A stretch of 58,271 nt of DNA from Anaerolineae bacterium (GTDB taxonomy: Bacteria; Chloroflexota; Anaerolineae; 4572-78; J111): NCBI GenBank assembly GCA_016931895.1, contig JAFGDY010000036.1, positions 1-58,271 on the forward strand, given 5' to 3'. Below, one piece after another: positions 1-8,104 of this stretch. Both the position numbers and the translations under genes were made by a program. The notes beneath the pieces were generated by a model, which made no database searches, was not told the origin of the DNA, and was given only the letters and a program-made list of their open reading frames with translations. The number at the start of each line of letters is the position of its first letter. The stretch's first letter is position 1.

Positions 1-2340
1 CGCGAGTCTTCTGTTGAAATAACAGAAAAACCCGTCTCGCCTCAGCCTGAAACTGAAGCGAGCGCGGAATCTGCGCCGGCCCGCGAGGCTGCGCCTGAGG
101 TGATAGAAAAATCCATTCCGCCTGAATCTGAAACGAGCGAAAAACCTGCCCCGCCCGCCCAGTCAGAACCGGCTCCAACGCAAGAGTCCTCTCAACTTCA
201 GCAAAAAGAAACCCAGACCCCGGTTCCGCCGCCTTCATCTCTGGCCAAAGTGGAAACCCGGCATGATTTTGCCCAGGTAGGCTTGAATTCGTCGGTCACC
301 AAACTGCCGGGCATCAAAGAGGCCATGGCCAAAAAGCTGGCTAAATTGGGCGTGCAAACCATCGGCGATTTTTTAAGCCTATACCCCCGGCGATACGACG
401 ATTACCGCAGTCTCAAACCCATCAACCGGCTCCAGTACGGCGAGGAAGTAACCATCATTGCCCAGGTGTGGAAAACGCGCACGCGGGAGTCCCGCAGCGG
501 TATGCCCCTGGTTACAGCCACCCTCTCCGACGGCACGGCCACCATTGACGTGACCTGGTTCAATCAACCCTGGTTGGTCAATGCCCTGAAACCCGGCATG
601 CAAATTGTGGTCAGCGGCAAAGTTGACGAATACCTGGGCCGGTTGACCTTCCAGGCCCCGGATTGGGAGGAGCTAGACAAAGATTTGCTCCATACCGGGC
701 GCATTGTGCCGGTTTATCCGCTCACCCAGGGCCTTACGGCCAAGTGGCTGCGCAAACAGGTGAAGGCCACGGTTGATTACTGGGCAATCCGCCTCACCGA
801 CCACTTACCGGCCAAGTCGCTGAAACGGCTGCAACTGCCGGCTCTAAACGAGGCCGTGCGCCAGATACACTTTCCCGATAGTTGGGAAAAATTGGAAGCA
901 GCCCGCCACCGTTTGGCCCTGGATGAACTGCTGCTGGTTCAACTTGGCGTTTTGCGCCAGCGCCAGGCCTGGCGCGCCCAACAGGGCCGCCCGGTTCAAA
1001 TTAGCCCGGAGGCGGTGGAGCGGTTGTTACAAGCATTGCCGTTTCCACTTACCCAGGCCCAGCATAAAGCCCTGGATGAAATTATTGCCGATTTGCAGCA
1101 AAACGTGCCCATGAGTCGTCTTTTGCAAGGCGACGTGGGTTCGGGTAAAACCGTGGTGGCCCTGGCGGCCATGGTTTTAACCGGGTTAGATCAAGGCCAG
1201 GCCGCTATTTTGGCTCCCACCGAAATCCTGGCCGAACAACACTTCCAGGGCATGAGTAAATTACTTGACCCTATCGGCCAGGCCTTGAACCGGCCCTTCA
1301 CTATCCGTTTGCTGACCGGCAGCACGCCTGCGGCTGAACGCCGGGAATTGTTTGACCAACTGGCCGCCGGGCAAGTTGATATTTTGGTGGGCACGCACGC
1401 CATCATCCAGAGCAACGTTGAAATCAACAACCTGCGCCTGGCCATTATTGATGAGCAGCATCGTTTTGGCGTGGAGCAACGCGGCGCGTTGCGTGAAAAA
1501 GGCTTTAATCCCCACATGTTGGTGATGACGGCCACGCCTATCCCGCGAACCTTGAGCCTGACCCTGTACGGCGACCTGGACCTATCTATCATTGACGAAA
1601 TGCCGCCCGGCCGCCAGCCCATTGCCACCCGCTGGCTGACCCCCCGGGAGCGGGAACGAGCCTACAGTTTTTTGCGAACACAAATTGAAAAAGGCCAACA
1701 GGCGTTCATTATATGTCCGCTGGTAGAAGAGTCGGAAAAAACAGAGGCCCGGGCGGCCATTGAAGAACACAAACGCCTGCAAACAGAGATTTTTCCGCGC
1801 CTCAAGTTAGGCTTGCTGCACGGGCGTATGAAGGCAGACGAAAAAGACAAAGTAATGGCGACCTTTCGGGATGGGCAAACCCACATCCTGGTCTCAACCT
1901 CGGTGGTAGAAGTGGGCATTGACGTGCCCAATGCCACCGTTATCCTCATCGAAGGAGCCAACCGTTTTGGCCTGGCCCAATTGCACCAATTCCGGGGCAG
2001 GGTGGGCCGCGGCCAACACAAAAGCTATTGCCTGCTATTGGCCGATAAGGTGACGCCCGAAGTAGAGCAGCGCCTACAGGCCGTTGAAAAAACTGCCAAC
2101 GGGTTTGAACTGGCTGAAAAGGATTTGCAGATGCGCGGTCCCGGTGAATTTTTTGGCACGCGGCAAAGCGGTCTGCCGGACCTAAAATTGGTCAAACTCA
2201 GCGACGCCAAATTATTGGAGTTGGCCCGCACCGAAGCGCAACTGATCTTCCAGGAGGACCCCCAATTGGAACAGCCTCAACACCAATTGTTAGCCCAACA
2301 ACTAAAAAATTTTTGGAAACCGGAGAGCGATTTAAGTTGA
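1..2340 (+). CDS. recG: ATP-dependent DNA helicase RecG (5' end outside window)
   Basis: RecG is a superfamily 2 DNA translocase that reverses stalled forks and processes branched recombination intermediates. The reading frame is open from base 1, with a GTG at 100 only as an internal possibility, so the gene starts upstream of the window. The first ~80 residues seen are a Pro/Glu/Ser-rich low-complexity extension; the wedge/OB domain follows. Helicase motifs are clear: Walker A GDVGSGKT near 1129-1152, DEQHRFG near 1450, TATPIPRTL near 1530, VSTSVVEVGIDVP near 1900 and QFRGRVGRG near 1990. The C-terminal end resembles the RecG wedge-interacting region. The stop overlaps the coaD start as TTGA, suggesting translational coupling. 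The acidic N-terminal extension is probably disordered; its full length cannot be seen. Confidence 0.95.
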   Translation, partial: RESSVEITEKPVSPQPETEASAESAPAREAAPEVIEKSIPPESETSEKPAPPAQSEPAPTQESSQLQQKETQTPVPPPSSLAKVETRHDFAQVGLNSSVTKLPGIKEAMAKKLAKLGVQTIGDFLSLYPRRYDDYRSLKPINRLQYGEEVTIIAQVWKTRTRESRSGMPLVTATLSDGTATIDVTWFNQPWLVNALKPGMQIVVSGKVDEYLGRLTFQAPDWEELDKDLLHTGRIVPVYPLTQGLTAKWLRKQVKATVDYWAIRLTDHLPAKSLKRLQLPALNEAVRQIHFPDSWEKLEAARHRLALDELLLVQLGVLRQRQAWRAQQGRPVQISPEAVERLLQALPFPLTQAQHKALDEIIADLQQNVPMSRLLQGDVGSGKTVVALAAMVLTGLDQGQAAILAPTEILAEQHFQGMSKLLDPIGQALNRPFTIRLLTGSTPAAERRELFDQLAAGQVDILVGTHAIIQSNVEINNLRLAIIDEQHRFGVEQRGALREKGFNPHMLVMTATPIPRTLSLTLYGDLDLSIIDEMPPGRQPIATRWLTPRERERAYSFLRTQIEKGQQAFIICPLVEESEKTEARAAIEEHKRLQTEIFPRLKLGLLHGRMKADEKDKVMATFRDGQTHILVSTSVVEVGIDVPNATVILIEGANRFGLAQLHQFRGRVGRGQHKSYCLLLADKVTPEVEQRLQAVEKTANGFELAEKDLQMRGPGEFFGTRQSGLPDLKLVKLSDAKLLELARTEAQLIFQEDPQLEQPQHQLLAQQLKNFWKPESDLS

Positions 2341-2864
2341 TTACCAAAGCCATTTATCCTGCCACCTTTGATCCAATTACCAACGGCCATATTGACATTG
2401 CCGAACGAGCGGCCAGAATGTTTGACGAATTAATTGTGGGTGTTTTTGACCGCCCTTTAAAAAGTTTACTTTTCCCCATTGAAGACCGGCTGCGGTTGAC
2501 CCGCGAGGCGTTGGCCCATCTCAAAAACGTGCGGGTGCAAGGCTATAGCGGCTTAACCGTAAACTTTGCCAAAGAACAAGGGGCCGGTTACATTGTGCGC
2601 GGCTTGCGGGCGCTTTCTGATTTTGAGTGGGAGCTACAGTTATCGCTGGCCAATCATAGCCTTGACCCCAGTATTGAAACAATCTGCCTGATGGCCAGCC
2701 AGGAGCACTCTTTTCTAAGTTCAAGTGTTTTAAAAGAAATAGCCCTGAATGGCGGCAGCATTAATCACCTGGCTCCGCCGGGGGTAGTTGAAGCGTTGGG
2801 TAAACAGGAAATGCTCGACGAAGATGGCAATAGCCGGGTTAACATTGTTTCTGTAAGAGATTAG
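2337..2864 (+). CDS. coaD: Phosphopantetheine adenylyltransferase
   Basis: CoaD transfers AMP from ATP to 4'-phosphopantetheine in the penultimate step of coenzyme A synthesis. The protein starts YPATFDPITNGH within its first ~18 residues, the nucleotidyltransferase T/HxGH signature, and later has EHSFLSSSVLKE, the family ISSS-type motif. The start chosen is TTG at 2337, overlapping the recG TGA (TTGA), with GGAG about ten bases upstream. This gives 175 aa, slightly longer than the usual ~160 because of a C-terminal tail. A longer frame begins at 2313 but adds non-homologous residues encoded inside recG. The gene lies in the conserved recG-coaD order. Confidence 0.93.
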   Translation: MITKAIYPATFDPITNGHIDIAERAARMFDELIVGVFDRPLKSLLFPIEDRLRLTREALAHLKNVRVQGYSGLTVNFAKEQGAGYIVRGLRALSDFEWELQLSLANHSLDPSIETICLMASQEHSFLSSSVLKEIALNGGSINHLAPPGVVEALGKQEMLDEDGNSRVNIVSVRD

Positions 2865-2909
2865 TGAACGTTCCTTCAAACAAAAATTAACAAAAAGGCG
2901 GTGCGGGCC

Positions 2910-3434
2910 ATGGACATTCTTCACCTGATAGACCGATTGGAAATATTGGTTACAGAAAAAAGCTTTCGGATTCCGTTTACCTCTAACGTGGTTTTGCAGG
3001 AAGACGAGTTTTTAGACATCATTGACCAAATGCGGGTCTCTATTCCCGAAGAAGTGAAATTGGCCAAACGCACCGAAGCCGAACGAGAACGTTTGCTGCT
3101 GCAAGCGCAAGAAGAGGCCGACCGGTTGATAGCGGTGGCCCGCGAAAAAGCCAAGGCCATGACCGAAGACCATGAACTCATTGTTTTTGCCCGCCAACGG
3201 GCCAAAGAAATTGAAGCCGAGGCCAGAGTCCAGGCCCAGGAAATCATTGCCGACGCTGATGAATACATTGTTGACCAGTTGAGCGAACTGGAAGAGCAAT
3301 TGATGAAAACCCTGACCACGGTGCGCAATGGATTGCGGCAGGTCAGAGAAACCCAGGAGAAAAAGAAAAACGCCGTGGCAAAAGCGTTACCCCTGGAAGA
3401 AGAGGAGAGCAGCGAGGTTGTAGAAGAAACTTAA
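2910..3434 (+). CDS. SepIVA/DivIVA-like coiled-coil protein
   Basis: A 174 aa, highly charged protein without signal peptide or membrane segment. Residues ~10-50 form a short globular N-terminus (...EDEFLDIIDQMRVSIPEE...), ~55-120 are a continuous Glu/Ala/Arg coiled coil, and the end is an amphipathic segment (DEYIVDQLSELEEQLMKTL). The position between coaD and DUF177/rpmF and this three-part layout match what I recall of mycobacterial SepIVA, a DivIVA-domain septation factor that also precedes a DUF177 gene. Such proteins are often annotated only as ATP synthase B-like or hypothetical. ATG 2910 is preferred over GTG 2901 because AAGGCGG lies about eight bases before it. A role in septation or wall synthesis is inference. 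Confidence 0.65.
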   Translation: MDILHLIDRLEILVTEKSFRIPFTSNVVLQEDEFLDIIDQMRVSIPEEVKLAKRTEAERERLLLQAQEEADRLIAVAREKAKAMTEDHELIVFARQRAKEIEAEARVQAQEIIADADEYIVDQLSELEEQLMKTLTTVRNGLRQVRETQEKKKNAVAKALPLEEEESSEVVEET

Positions 3435-3509
3435 TTTTAGCCGCCATTTGCTTTGCGAGCCTATTGCTGCTATCTTTTATTTGGGTCTGTCCGACATTTT
3501 AGGAGGACC

Positions 3510-3550
3510 GGGGGGTGTGAATCTGTGCTATGCACAGACGGTGTCCCCCC
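3510..3550. other. Inverted repeat / hairpin upstream of DUF177 gene
   Basis: A bipartite hairpin: six G (3510-3515) face six C (3545-3550), and inside them TCTGTGC (3522-3528) faces GCACAGA (3532-3538) around a TAT loop. No T-tract follows on either strand. It lies upstream of the 3598 promoter, so it could help end transcription from the coaD operon or be a REP-like element. Confidence 0.4.
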
Positions 3551-3597
3551 AATTCCCCTCCGTGCTTTCCAAAAAATTTTGGACGCACCCCTTTTAT

Positions 3598-3625
3598 TTG
3601 ACAATCTTATGTTCTCTCTTATAAT
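3598..3625 (+). promoter_or_regulatory. Consensus sigma70-type promoter for DUF177-rpmF
   Basis: TTGACA at 3598-3603 and TATAAT at 3620-3625 are both perfect matches, with a 16-base spacer. The DUF177 start codon lies 26 bases after the -10 box, leaving a short leader. This is the best promoter in the window and suggests a new transcription unit DUF177-rpmF(-fabD). Confidence 0.8.
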
Positions 3626-3651
3626 CAACCGCTTGTGTGTAAAAATAGGCC

Positions 3652-4194
3652 ATGTTAGCCCTATCTGAATTGCAGTTTAACGTTGCGCAATTATTAAAAG
3701 AGGCCACCGGCGCCACCCGTAGTTATGCGATTGAAACCGAGGTCAACGCCGAACTCGACGATGTAGAGGTGGTTTCTCCCTTGGTGGGTCAGGTTGATTT
3801 CCTGCGCACCGGCCCCCATATTTTGGTCACCGGCCAGTTGCAGACCACCATCCAAAAAAGCTGCGGTCGCTGTTTGACCGATTTCACCAGGCCGGTAATC
3901 CTTAACCTGGAAGAAGAGTTTTATCCGGTTATCAATATATTCACCGGCGCGCCGGTGCCAAAACCCGCCCAGGCTGAAGCCGCCAATCTTATTGACGAGC
4001 AAAACATTTTGGACCTGTCTGAGGTGGTGTGGCAGGAATTAGTGGTTATGAGCGAGGGGATTCGTTATTGCCGGCCGGATTGTAAAGGGCTTTGCCCGCA
4101 TTGCGGCCAGGACCGTAATATTGCGCCGTGCGATTGCGCCGAAGACCAGATAGACCCGCGTTGGGCGGGCTTGCAGGCCTTAAAAATAGATTGA
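3652..4194 (+). CDS. DUF177 (YceD-like) zinc-ribbon protein
   Basis: A 180 aa YceD-family protein, almost always encoded just upstream of rpmF and implicated in large ribosomal subunit or 23S rRNA maturation in bacteria and plastids. Residues ~60-75 contain the CGRCLTDF motif. The C-terminal part has CRPDCKGLCPHCGQD followed by CDC, the typical Cys-rich metal-binding end. Start ATG 3652 lies directly behind a consensus promoter; the ribosome binding site is weak. It is separated from rpmF by 28 bases, consistent with co-transcription. Confidence 0.88.
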   Translation: MLALSELQFNVAQLLKEATGATRSYAIETEVNAELDDVEVVSPLVGQVDFLRTGPHILVTGQLQTTIQKSCGRCLTDFTRPVILNLEEEFYPVINIFTGAPVPKPAQAEAANLIDEQNILDLSEVVWQELVVMSEGIRYCRPDCKGLCPHCGQDRNIAPCDCAEDQIDPRWAGLQALKID

Positions 4195-4222
4195 ATAGTT
4201 TAAGTTAGAAAGGATCAAATCA

Positions 4223-4417
4223 ATGGGCGCCTTACCCAAACGAAAAGTCTCCAGAGTGCGCCGAGACCGCCGGCGGGCGCATTATTTGCGTTTAAAAACG
4301 CCGCACATGGTTCCTTGCCCTCAATGTGGCACCCTGCGCCTGGCTCACCACGTTTGCCCCAATTGCGGCACCTACAATGGTGAGCAAGTGATTGAGATAG
4401 AAGAAACCGGCCAGTAA
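4223..4417 (+). CDS. rpmF: 50S ribosomal protein L32
   Basis: A 64 aa basic protein with the L32 layout: N-terminal LPKRKVSRVRRDRRRAHY, then a zinc ribbon CPQCG...CPNCG and an acidic end. This is the four-Cys (zinc-binding) form of L32; zinc-free paralogues exist in some bacteria, but none is seen here. AAAGGA about ten bases upstream supports ATG 4223. It sits directly downstream of the DUF177 gene, the usual arrangement. Confidence 0.96.
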   Translation: MGALPKRKVSRVRRDRRRAHYLRLKTPHMVPCPQCGTLRLAHHVCPNCGTYNGEQVIEIEETGQ

Positions 4418-4432
4418 CAACCCTTATTCCGC

Positions 4433-4457
4433 GGCCGCATCCGTACGGCCTTTATTT
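4433..4457 (+). terminator. Possible weak terminator/attenuator between rpmF and fabD
   Basis: GGCCG (4433-4437) pairs with CGGCC (4446-4450) and is followed by TTTATTT. The stem is short and the T-run imperfect, so partial termination between ribosomal and fatty-acid genes is plausible at best. Confidence 0.3.
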
Positions 4458-4466
4458 GGTTAAACC

Positions 4467-5426
4467 ATGATCACAATTCCCACCGCTTTTATATTTCCCG
4501 GTCAAGGTTCTCAGGAAATGAGCATGGGTCAGGCCCTGGCCAAACGTTACCCCGCCGCTCGCCAACTTTTTGCCCAGGCCGACGATATTCTGGACTTTCC
4601 GTTCAGCCAGCTCTGTTTTGAAGGTCCGGCAGAGGAGTTGAACGACACCGTCAACACCCAGCCCGCTATTTTTGTGGTCAGTATGGCTGCGCTGGCCGCG
4701 CTCAGGTCGGTGGGGTACAATGTGCCCCCCCAGTACATGGCCGGCCACAGCCTGGGCGAGTATTCGGCGTATGTGGCGGCGGGGGTGATGTCCTTTGAGG
4801 ATGGCTTGCGCCTGGTGCGGGAACGGGGCCGGCTTATGAAAAAAGCCGGCGAGGTCAACCCCGGCAGCATGGCCGTTATCCTGAAGCTGGACGACGACGT
4901 GGTCGCCCAAATATGCCAGGACGTGACCGCCGAAGGCAGCGGCGTACTCCAATTGGCCAATTACAATTCCCCCGGCCAGGTGGTGATTTCCGGCCACAAC
5001 GCGGCCGTGGAACGAGGCATTGAGTTGGCCCAGGCCGCTAAAGCCAAACGCGCCGTTAAACTGCCCATCAGCATTGCCTCACATTCCGAATTAATGCGCG
5101 TTATTGCCGACGAGTTTCGCCAGGCGGTTGACCGGACGCCGCTCAACCTGCCCGAGGTGCCAATTGTGGCTAACATCACCGCAACGCCGCTTAGCTCTCT
5201 GGAAGCCATTCGCCAGGAGATGGAGGGGCAACTGACTTCGTCCGTGCGCTGGACCGACTCGGTGCGCTGGATAGCGGCCCAGAATGTCAGCGATTTTGTA
5301 GAAATTGGCCCCAAAAATGTGTTAACCGGCCTGGTTCGGCGGATTGAGCCAAAGGCCAATACTTACAATGTTGGTACGCCGGAAGAAATTGAGGCATTTG
5401 TTTCGGCTCAAGAAACCAGAAATTAG
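4467..5426 (+). CDS. fabD: Malonyl CoA-acyl carrier protein transacylase
   Basis: FabD moves the malonyl group from malonyl-CoA to ACP, providing the extender for type II fatty acid synthesis. The 319 aa length is typical. The N-terminal FPGQGSQ motif, the nucleophile elbow GHSLGEY (Ser in the middle, about residue 92) and the later ASHSELM His region are all present, so the Ser-His pair is intact. No strong ribosome binding site is seen before ATG 4467. It precedes fabG, but acpP and fabF do not follow in this window, unlike in many bacterial fab clusters. Confidence 0.95.
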   Translation: MITIPTAFIFPGQGSQEMSMGQALAKRYPAARQLFAQADDILDFPFSQLCFEGPAEELNDTVNTQPAIFVVSMAALAALRSVGYNVPPQYMAGHSLGEYSAYVAAGVMSFEDGLRLVRERGRLMKKAGEVNPGSMAVILKLDDDVVAQICQDVTAEGSGVLQLANYNSPGQVVISGHNAAVERGIELAQAAKAKRAVKLPISIASHSELMRVIADEFRQAVDRTPLNLPEVPIVANITATPLSSLEAIRQEMEGQLTSSVRWTDSVRWIAAQNVSDFVEIGPKNVLTGLVRRIEPKANTYNVGTPEEIEAFVSAQETRN

Positions 5427-5570
5427 AAATTGCCGGTTGGTCGCCACTGATGCCGGGTTTCTCATTCCCATTTGTCCGGGTTAGGGGCTGCCAATAGGAC
5501 TATTGTCCTATATAAAGACTCGGTAACTATTGACATAATAATCCTATGCAGGAGGGATACTTTTAACCGG

Positions 5571-6323
5571 ATGACAACAACAAAAAGATTTCAAAACAAA
5601 GTAGCCATCGTGACCGGCGGCGCTAATGGCATTGGCCAGGCTGCCGTTTCGGCTTTTGCCCGGGAAGGGGCCAGGGTGGTTATTGTTGATTTGGCCGCCA
5701 GGGGCGAAGAGGTTGCGGCCAAGATAAAACAAGACGGCGGCGAGGCCCTTTTTGTGCAAACAAATGTGTCAAACGCCGACGAAGTGCAGGCTATGGTCAA
5801 AACCGTCATTGACACTCACGGCCAAATTGATATACTTGTAAATAACGCCGGAATTACGCGCGATAACCTGATCATGACGATGAAGGAAGATGATTGGGAC
5901 CTGGTGTTAAAAGTTAATCTTTATAGCGTGTACCACTGTTCCAAAGCCGTAATCCGGCCTATGATGAAAAAACGGTACGGTCGGATCATCAACATGGCCT
6001 CGGTAGTGGGGTTGGCGGGGCAGGTGGGCCAAACCAATTATGCCGCTTCCAAGGCCGGTATCATTGGTTTGACCAAATCTTTGGCCAAAGAAGTTGGCTC
6101 ACGGAATATCACGGTCAATGCCATAGCGCCTGGTTTTATCAAAACCCAACTGACGGATGTTTTGCCGCCAGAGATGGTCCAGGCTTCCATTGACAACACG
6201 CCCTTGGGGCGATTGGGCGAAGTGGAAGATGTGGCCAACGCCATTTTGTTTTTTGCCTCTGGTGAGGCCGCTTTTATTACCGGGCAGGTGTTAGCCGTTG
6301 ACGGCGGCCTGGTAATGCAGTAA
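5571..6323 (+). CDS. fabG: 3-oxoacyl-ACP reductase
   Basis: A 250 aa short-chain dehydrogenase. FabG reduces 3-oxoacyl-ACP with NADPH. The Rossmann motif TGGANGIGQA is near residue 14, NNAG near 91, and the catalytic Ser and Tyr-x-x-x-Lys (YAASKAG) near 145-160. The family end GQVLAVDGG is present. A longer frame from 5472 exists, but ATG 5571 is the conventional start; AGGAGG at 5550-5555 is 15 bases upstream, slightly far. Position after fabD favours fatty acid synthesis over other SDR roles, though many SDRs share these motifs. Confidence 0.88.
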   Translation: MTTTKRFQNKVAIVTGGANGIGQAAVSAFAREGARVVIVDLAARGEEVAAKIKQDGGEALFVQTNVSNADEVQAMVKTVIDTHGQIDILVNNAGITRDNLIMTMKEDDWDLVLKVNLYSVYHCSKAVIRPMMKKRYGRIINMASVVGLAGQVGQTNYAASKAGIIGLTKSLAKEVGSRNITVNAIAPGFIKTQLTDVLPPEMVQASIDNTPLGRLGEVEDVANAILFFASGEAAFITGQVLAVDGGLVMQ

Positions 6324-6425
6324 ATTTTTGACACCACCCGGGGAGAAGGCGGAGGGGTAAAAAATTTCTGTTTAACCGGCGCAAAAGCGCAAAAATTTTA
6401 AAAATTTCCTTGCATTAAAAAAATT

Positions 6426-6449
6426 CCGCCAACGGCAAGTTGTTGGCGG
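6426..6449. other. Hairpin between fabG and nusB
   Basis: CCGCCAAC (6426-6433) pairs with GTTGGCGG (6442-6449) around an 8-base loop. A run of seven A lies just before it, so on the minus strand it reads as a hairpin followed by a T-run, although no minus-strand gene ends here. The rest of 6324-6530 is A/T-rich and holds no clear gene. Confidence 0.35.
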
Positions 6450-6530
6450 CCCGCGACTTGAGATCGCAATGAACATTCACATCATGATACTGAATATTCA
6501 GGCAAGTCTATTGTAGCCGGGAGGTAGCCA

Positions 6531-7067
6531 ATGAAAGCTCGACGACGCGCGCGCGCAGTAGTATTACAAACCCTTTATGAGCTTGACTTCACGGACCACA
6601 ATCCTCAAACTGCCCTGCAAGCCAGGTTGGAAGATCGAGCCTGTCAACAATGTGGTGGCTTTATCACTATTGACGATGCCGTTTGCCGTAACTCCAGTTG
6701 CCGGCTCTTTAATAAAGAACAGGAGCTGCAACCACCTCCCTTGCCCGAACCCGCTGTAACCTTTGCCCGGACGTTGGTTATGGGTGTCCAAACGTACCGC
6801 ACTTACCTGGACAGTATTGTGGGTGAATTGGCCCCGGAGTGGCCGATTGAACAAATTGCCGCAGCAGACCGTAACGTTTTACGGATTGCCATCTACGAAT
6901 TGCTTTTTGACCCCGACATCCCGCCTAAAGTGGCCATCAATGAAGCAGTTGAATTGGCCAAAATGTTTGGCAGCGAAAGCTCACCCCGTTTTGTGAATGG
7001 AGTGTTGGGCAGTTTGGTGTCTCGGGATCGCGTCAAATTCCGAGAAATGTTAGAAGTAGCTGCCTGA
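6531..7067 (+). CDS. nusB: Transcription antitermination protein NusB with inserted Cys4 module
   Basis: NusB binds boxA RNA with NusE (S10) and drives antitermination of rRNA operons. The N-terminal helix [19 protein letters not shown] and the C-terminal [17 protein letters not shown]...[15 protein letters not shown]...FVNGVLG are classic. At 178 aa it is about 40 residues longer than usual. The extra length lies after the first helix and contains C38-x2-C41-x10-C52-x4-C57, spacing that suggests a small zinc ribbon. GGGAGGT just upstream fixes the start at 6531. The insertion is seen in the sequence; zinc binding is inference. Confidence 0.9.
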   Translation: MKARRRARAVVLQTLYELDFTDHNPQTALQARLEDRACQQCGGFITIDDAVCRNSSCRLFNKEQELQPPPLPEPAVTFARTLVMGVQTYRTYLDSIVGELAPEWPIEQIAAADRNVLRIAIYELLFDPDIPPKVAINEAVELAKMFGSESSPRFVNGVLGSLVSRDRVKFREMLEVAA

Positions 7068-7130
7068 AAATATTTTCCCCCCCAAACATATCCATCCCTG
7101 CCGTTTTGTCTCCGCCTGATGTTGCCCTAT

Positions 7131-7158
7131 TTGCAGGAATGAGAGATAATAATAGAAT
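7131..7158 (+). promoter_or_regulatory. Candidate promoter for tatAC
   Basis: TTGCAG (7131-7136) and TAGAAT (7153-7158) are separated by 16 bases, 37 bases before the tatA start. Each box has mismatches, so this is a candidate only. The spacer lies in an A/T-rich stretch. Confidence 0.4.
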
Positions 7159-7195
7159 ATCTGAATTGGTACAATATACGTCTCATTTGAATTGA

Positions 7196-8104
7196 ATGAA
7201 TATTCTGGGTATTGGCTTTTCTGAATTAATATTGATTTTTATCATTGCGCTGATGATCTTTGGCCCGCAACGTTTGCCCGTGTATGCCGGCAGAATTGGC
7301 CGAAAACTCAGAGAATGGCGCATGATGTCTCAAGTTTTTCTGGTTGAATGGCGCGAAGAATTGGCGGCATTGGAAGAAGCGCGCCAGAGTCTTGAGGAGG
7401 CCAGACGGGCGCTGGTAGAGGCACAGGAAACGGTGACCACTGAAGTTAAGGATGTCACCTACACTGTTTCCAGTGAAATGTCGGGGGCGCAAGCCGATAT
7501 TTCTGCCGAATTGGCTCAAGCCAAAGCGGTGGTTGACTCTGAAACGGCTCAAGTGAAAGCAACCGCCTCTGCCTCCAGACAGAGTAAAGCAGAAATTGAG
7601 CAGCCTGAACTTATAGACAGACTCCGAGCCAAACTGGATGCCAAGCGTATGGCCGCCAAGGACAAAGCAACCGGCGTGTCTGAGACAGCCGCGCTGGCAG
7701 AAAGTGATATATCTGATGTGGTTGAACTGGACGAAAATGAGCTTGAGATAGACGTTGTTGCGCCGTCGCCGCAGCCGCCGGCCGGCAAAACGGCAACCGG
7801 CCAGCCGACCGCATCCGGGGCTGTGGAAGAAGAGCTTGACGTGTCGGCGGTAAAAACGGTTAGCGACGTGGCCGCCGAAGTGGCCGAAAAAATTGCCCAA
7901 ACTGTGGCTGCTGAAGTGGCCGAAAAAGTGGCTAAAAATATGGCTGCTGAAGTGGCCGAAGAAGCGGCCAGATTGGTTGTGGCCAAGATTACTGAGACAA
8001 ACCCGGACCTTATCCCCCCAACCGCATCAGAAGAAAAAAGCGAATCGCCATTGGAGCAGCCGCAACCACCGGCCATTATTACCAAAGAGGTGATAAATGA
8101 GTAG
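7196..8104 (+). CDS. tatA: TatA/TatB-like protein translocase subunit with long Ala/Glu repeat tail
   Basis: The first ~45 residues are a Tat A/B signature: one hydrophobic helix (FSELILIFIIALMIFGPQRL) with the FGP hinge, then an amphipathic helix. It would form the twin-arginine translocation pore or receptor complex with TatC, which overlaps it downstream. At 302 aa it is two to three times the usual length. Residues ~55-115 are coiled coil, and ~220-270 hold repeats of the kind AAEVAEKIAQTV. TatB-like length, but no separate TatA is seen nearby, so it could serve either role. The start region has a poor ribosome binding site. Confidence 0.8.
   Translation: MNILGIGFSELILIFIIALMIFGPQRLPVYAGRIGRKLREWRMMSQVFLVEWREELAALEEARQSLEEARRALVEAQETVTTEVKDVTYTVSSEMSGAQADISAELAQAKAVVDSETAQVKATASASRQSKAEIEQPELIDRLRAKLDAKRMAAKDKATGVSETAALAESDISDVVELDENELEIDVVAPSPQPPAGKTATGQPTASGAVEEELDVSAVKTVSDVAAEVAEKIAQTVAAEVAEKVAKNMAAEVAEEAARLVVAKITETNPDLIPPTASEEKSESPLEQPQPPAIITKEVINE

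Noticed and set aside
3453-3668. 71-codon + frame between the SepIVA-like gene and DUF177
   Set aside because: It spans a hairpin and a consensus promoter and is not followed by any coupled gene.
5530-5560. TTGACA at 5530 as the fabG promoter
   Set aside because: No acceptable -10 box lies 16-18 bases downstream; the candidate was dropped.
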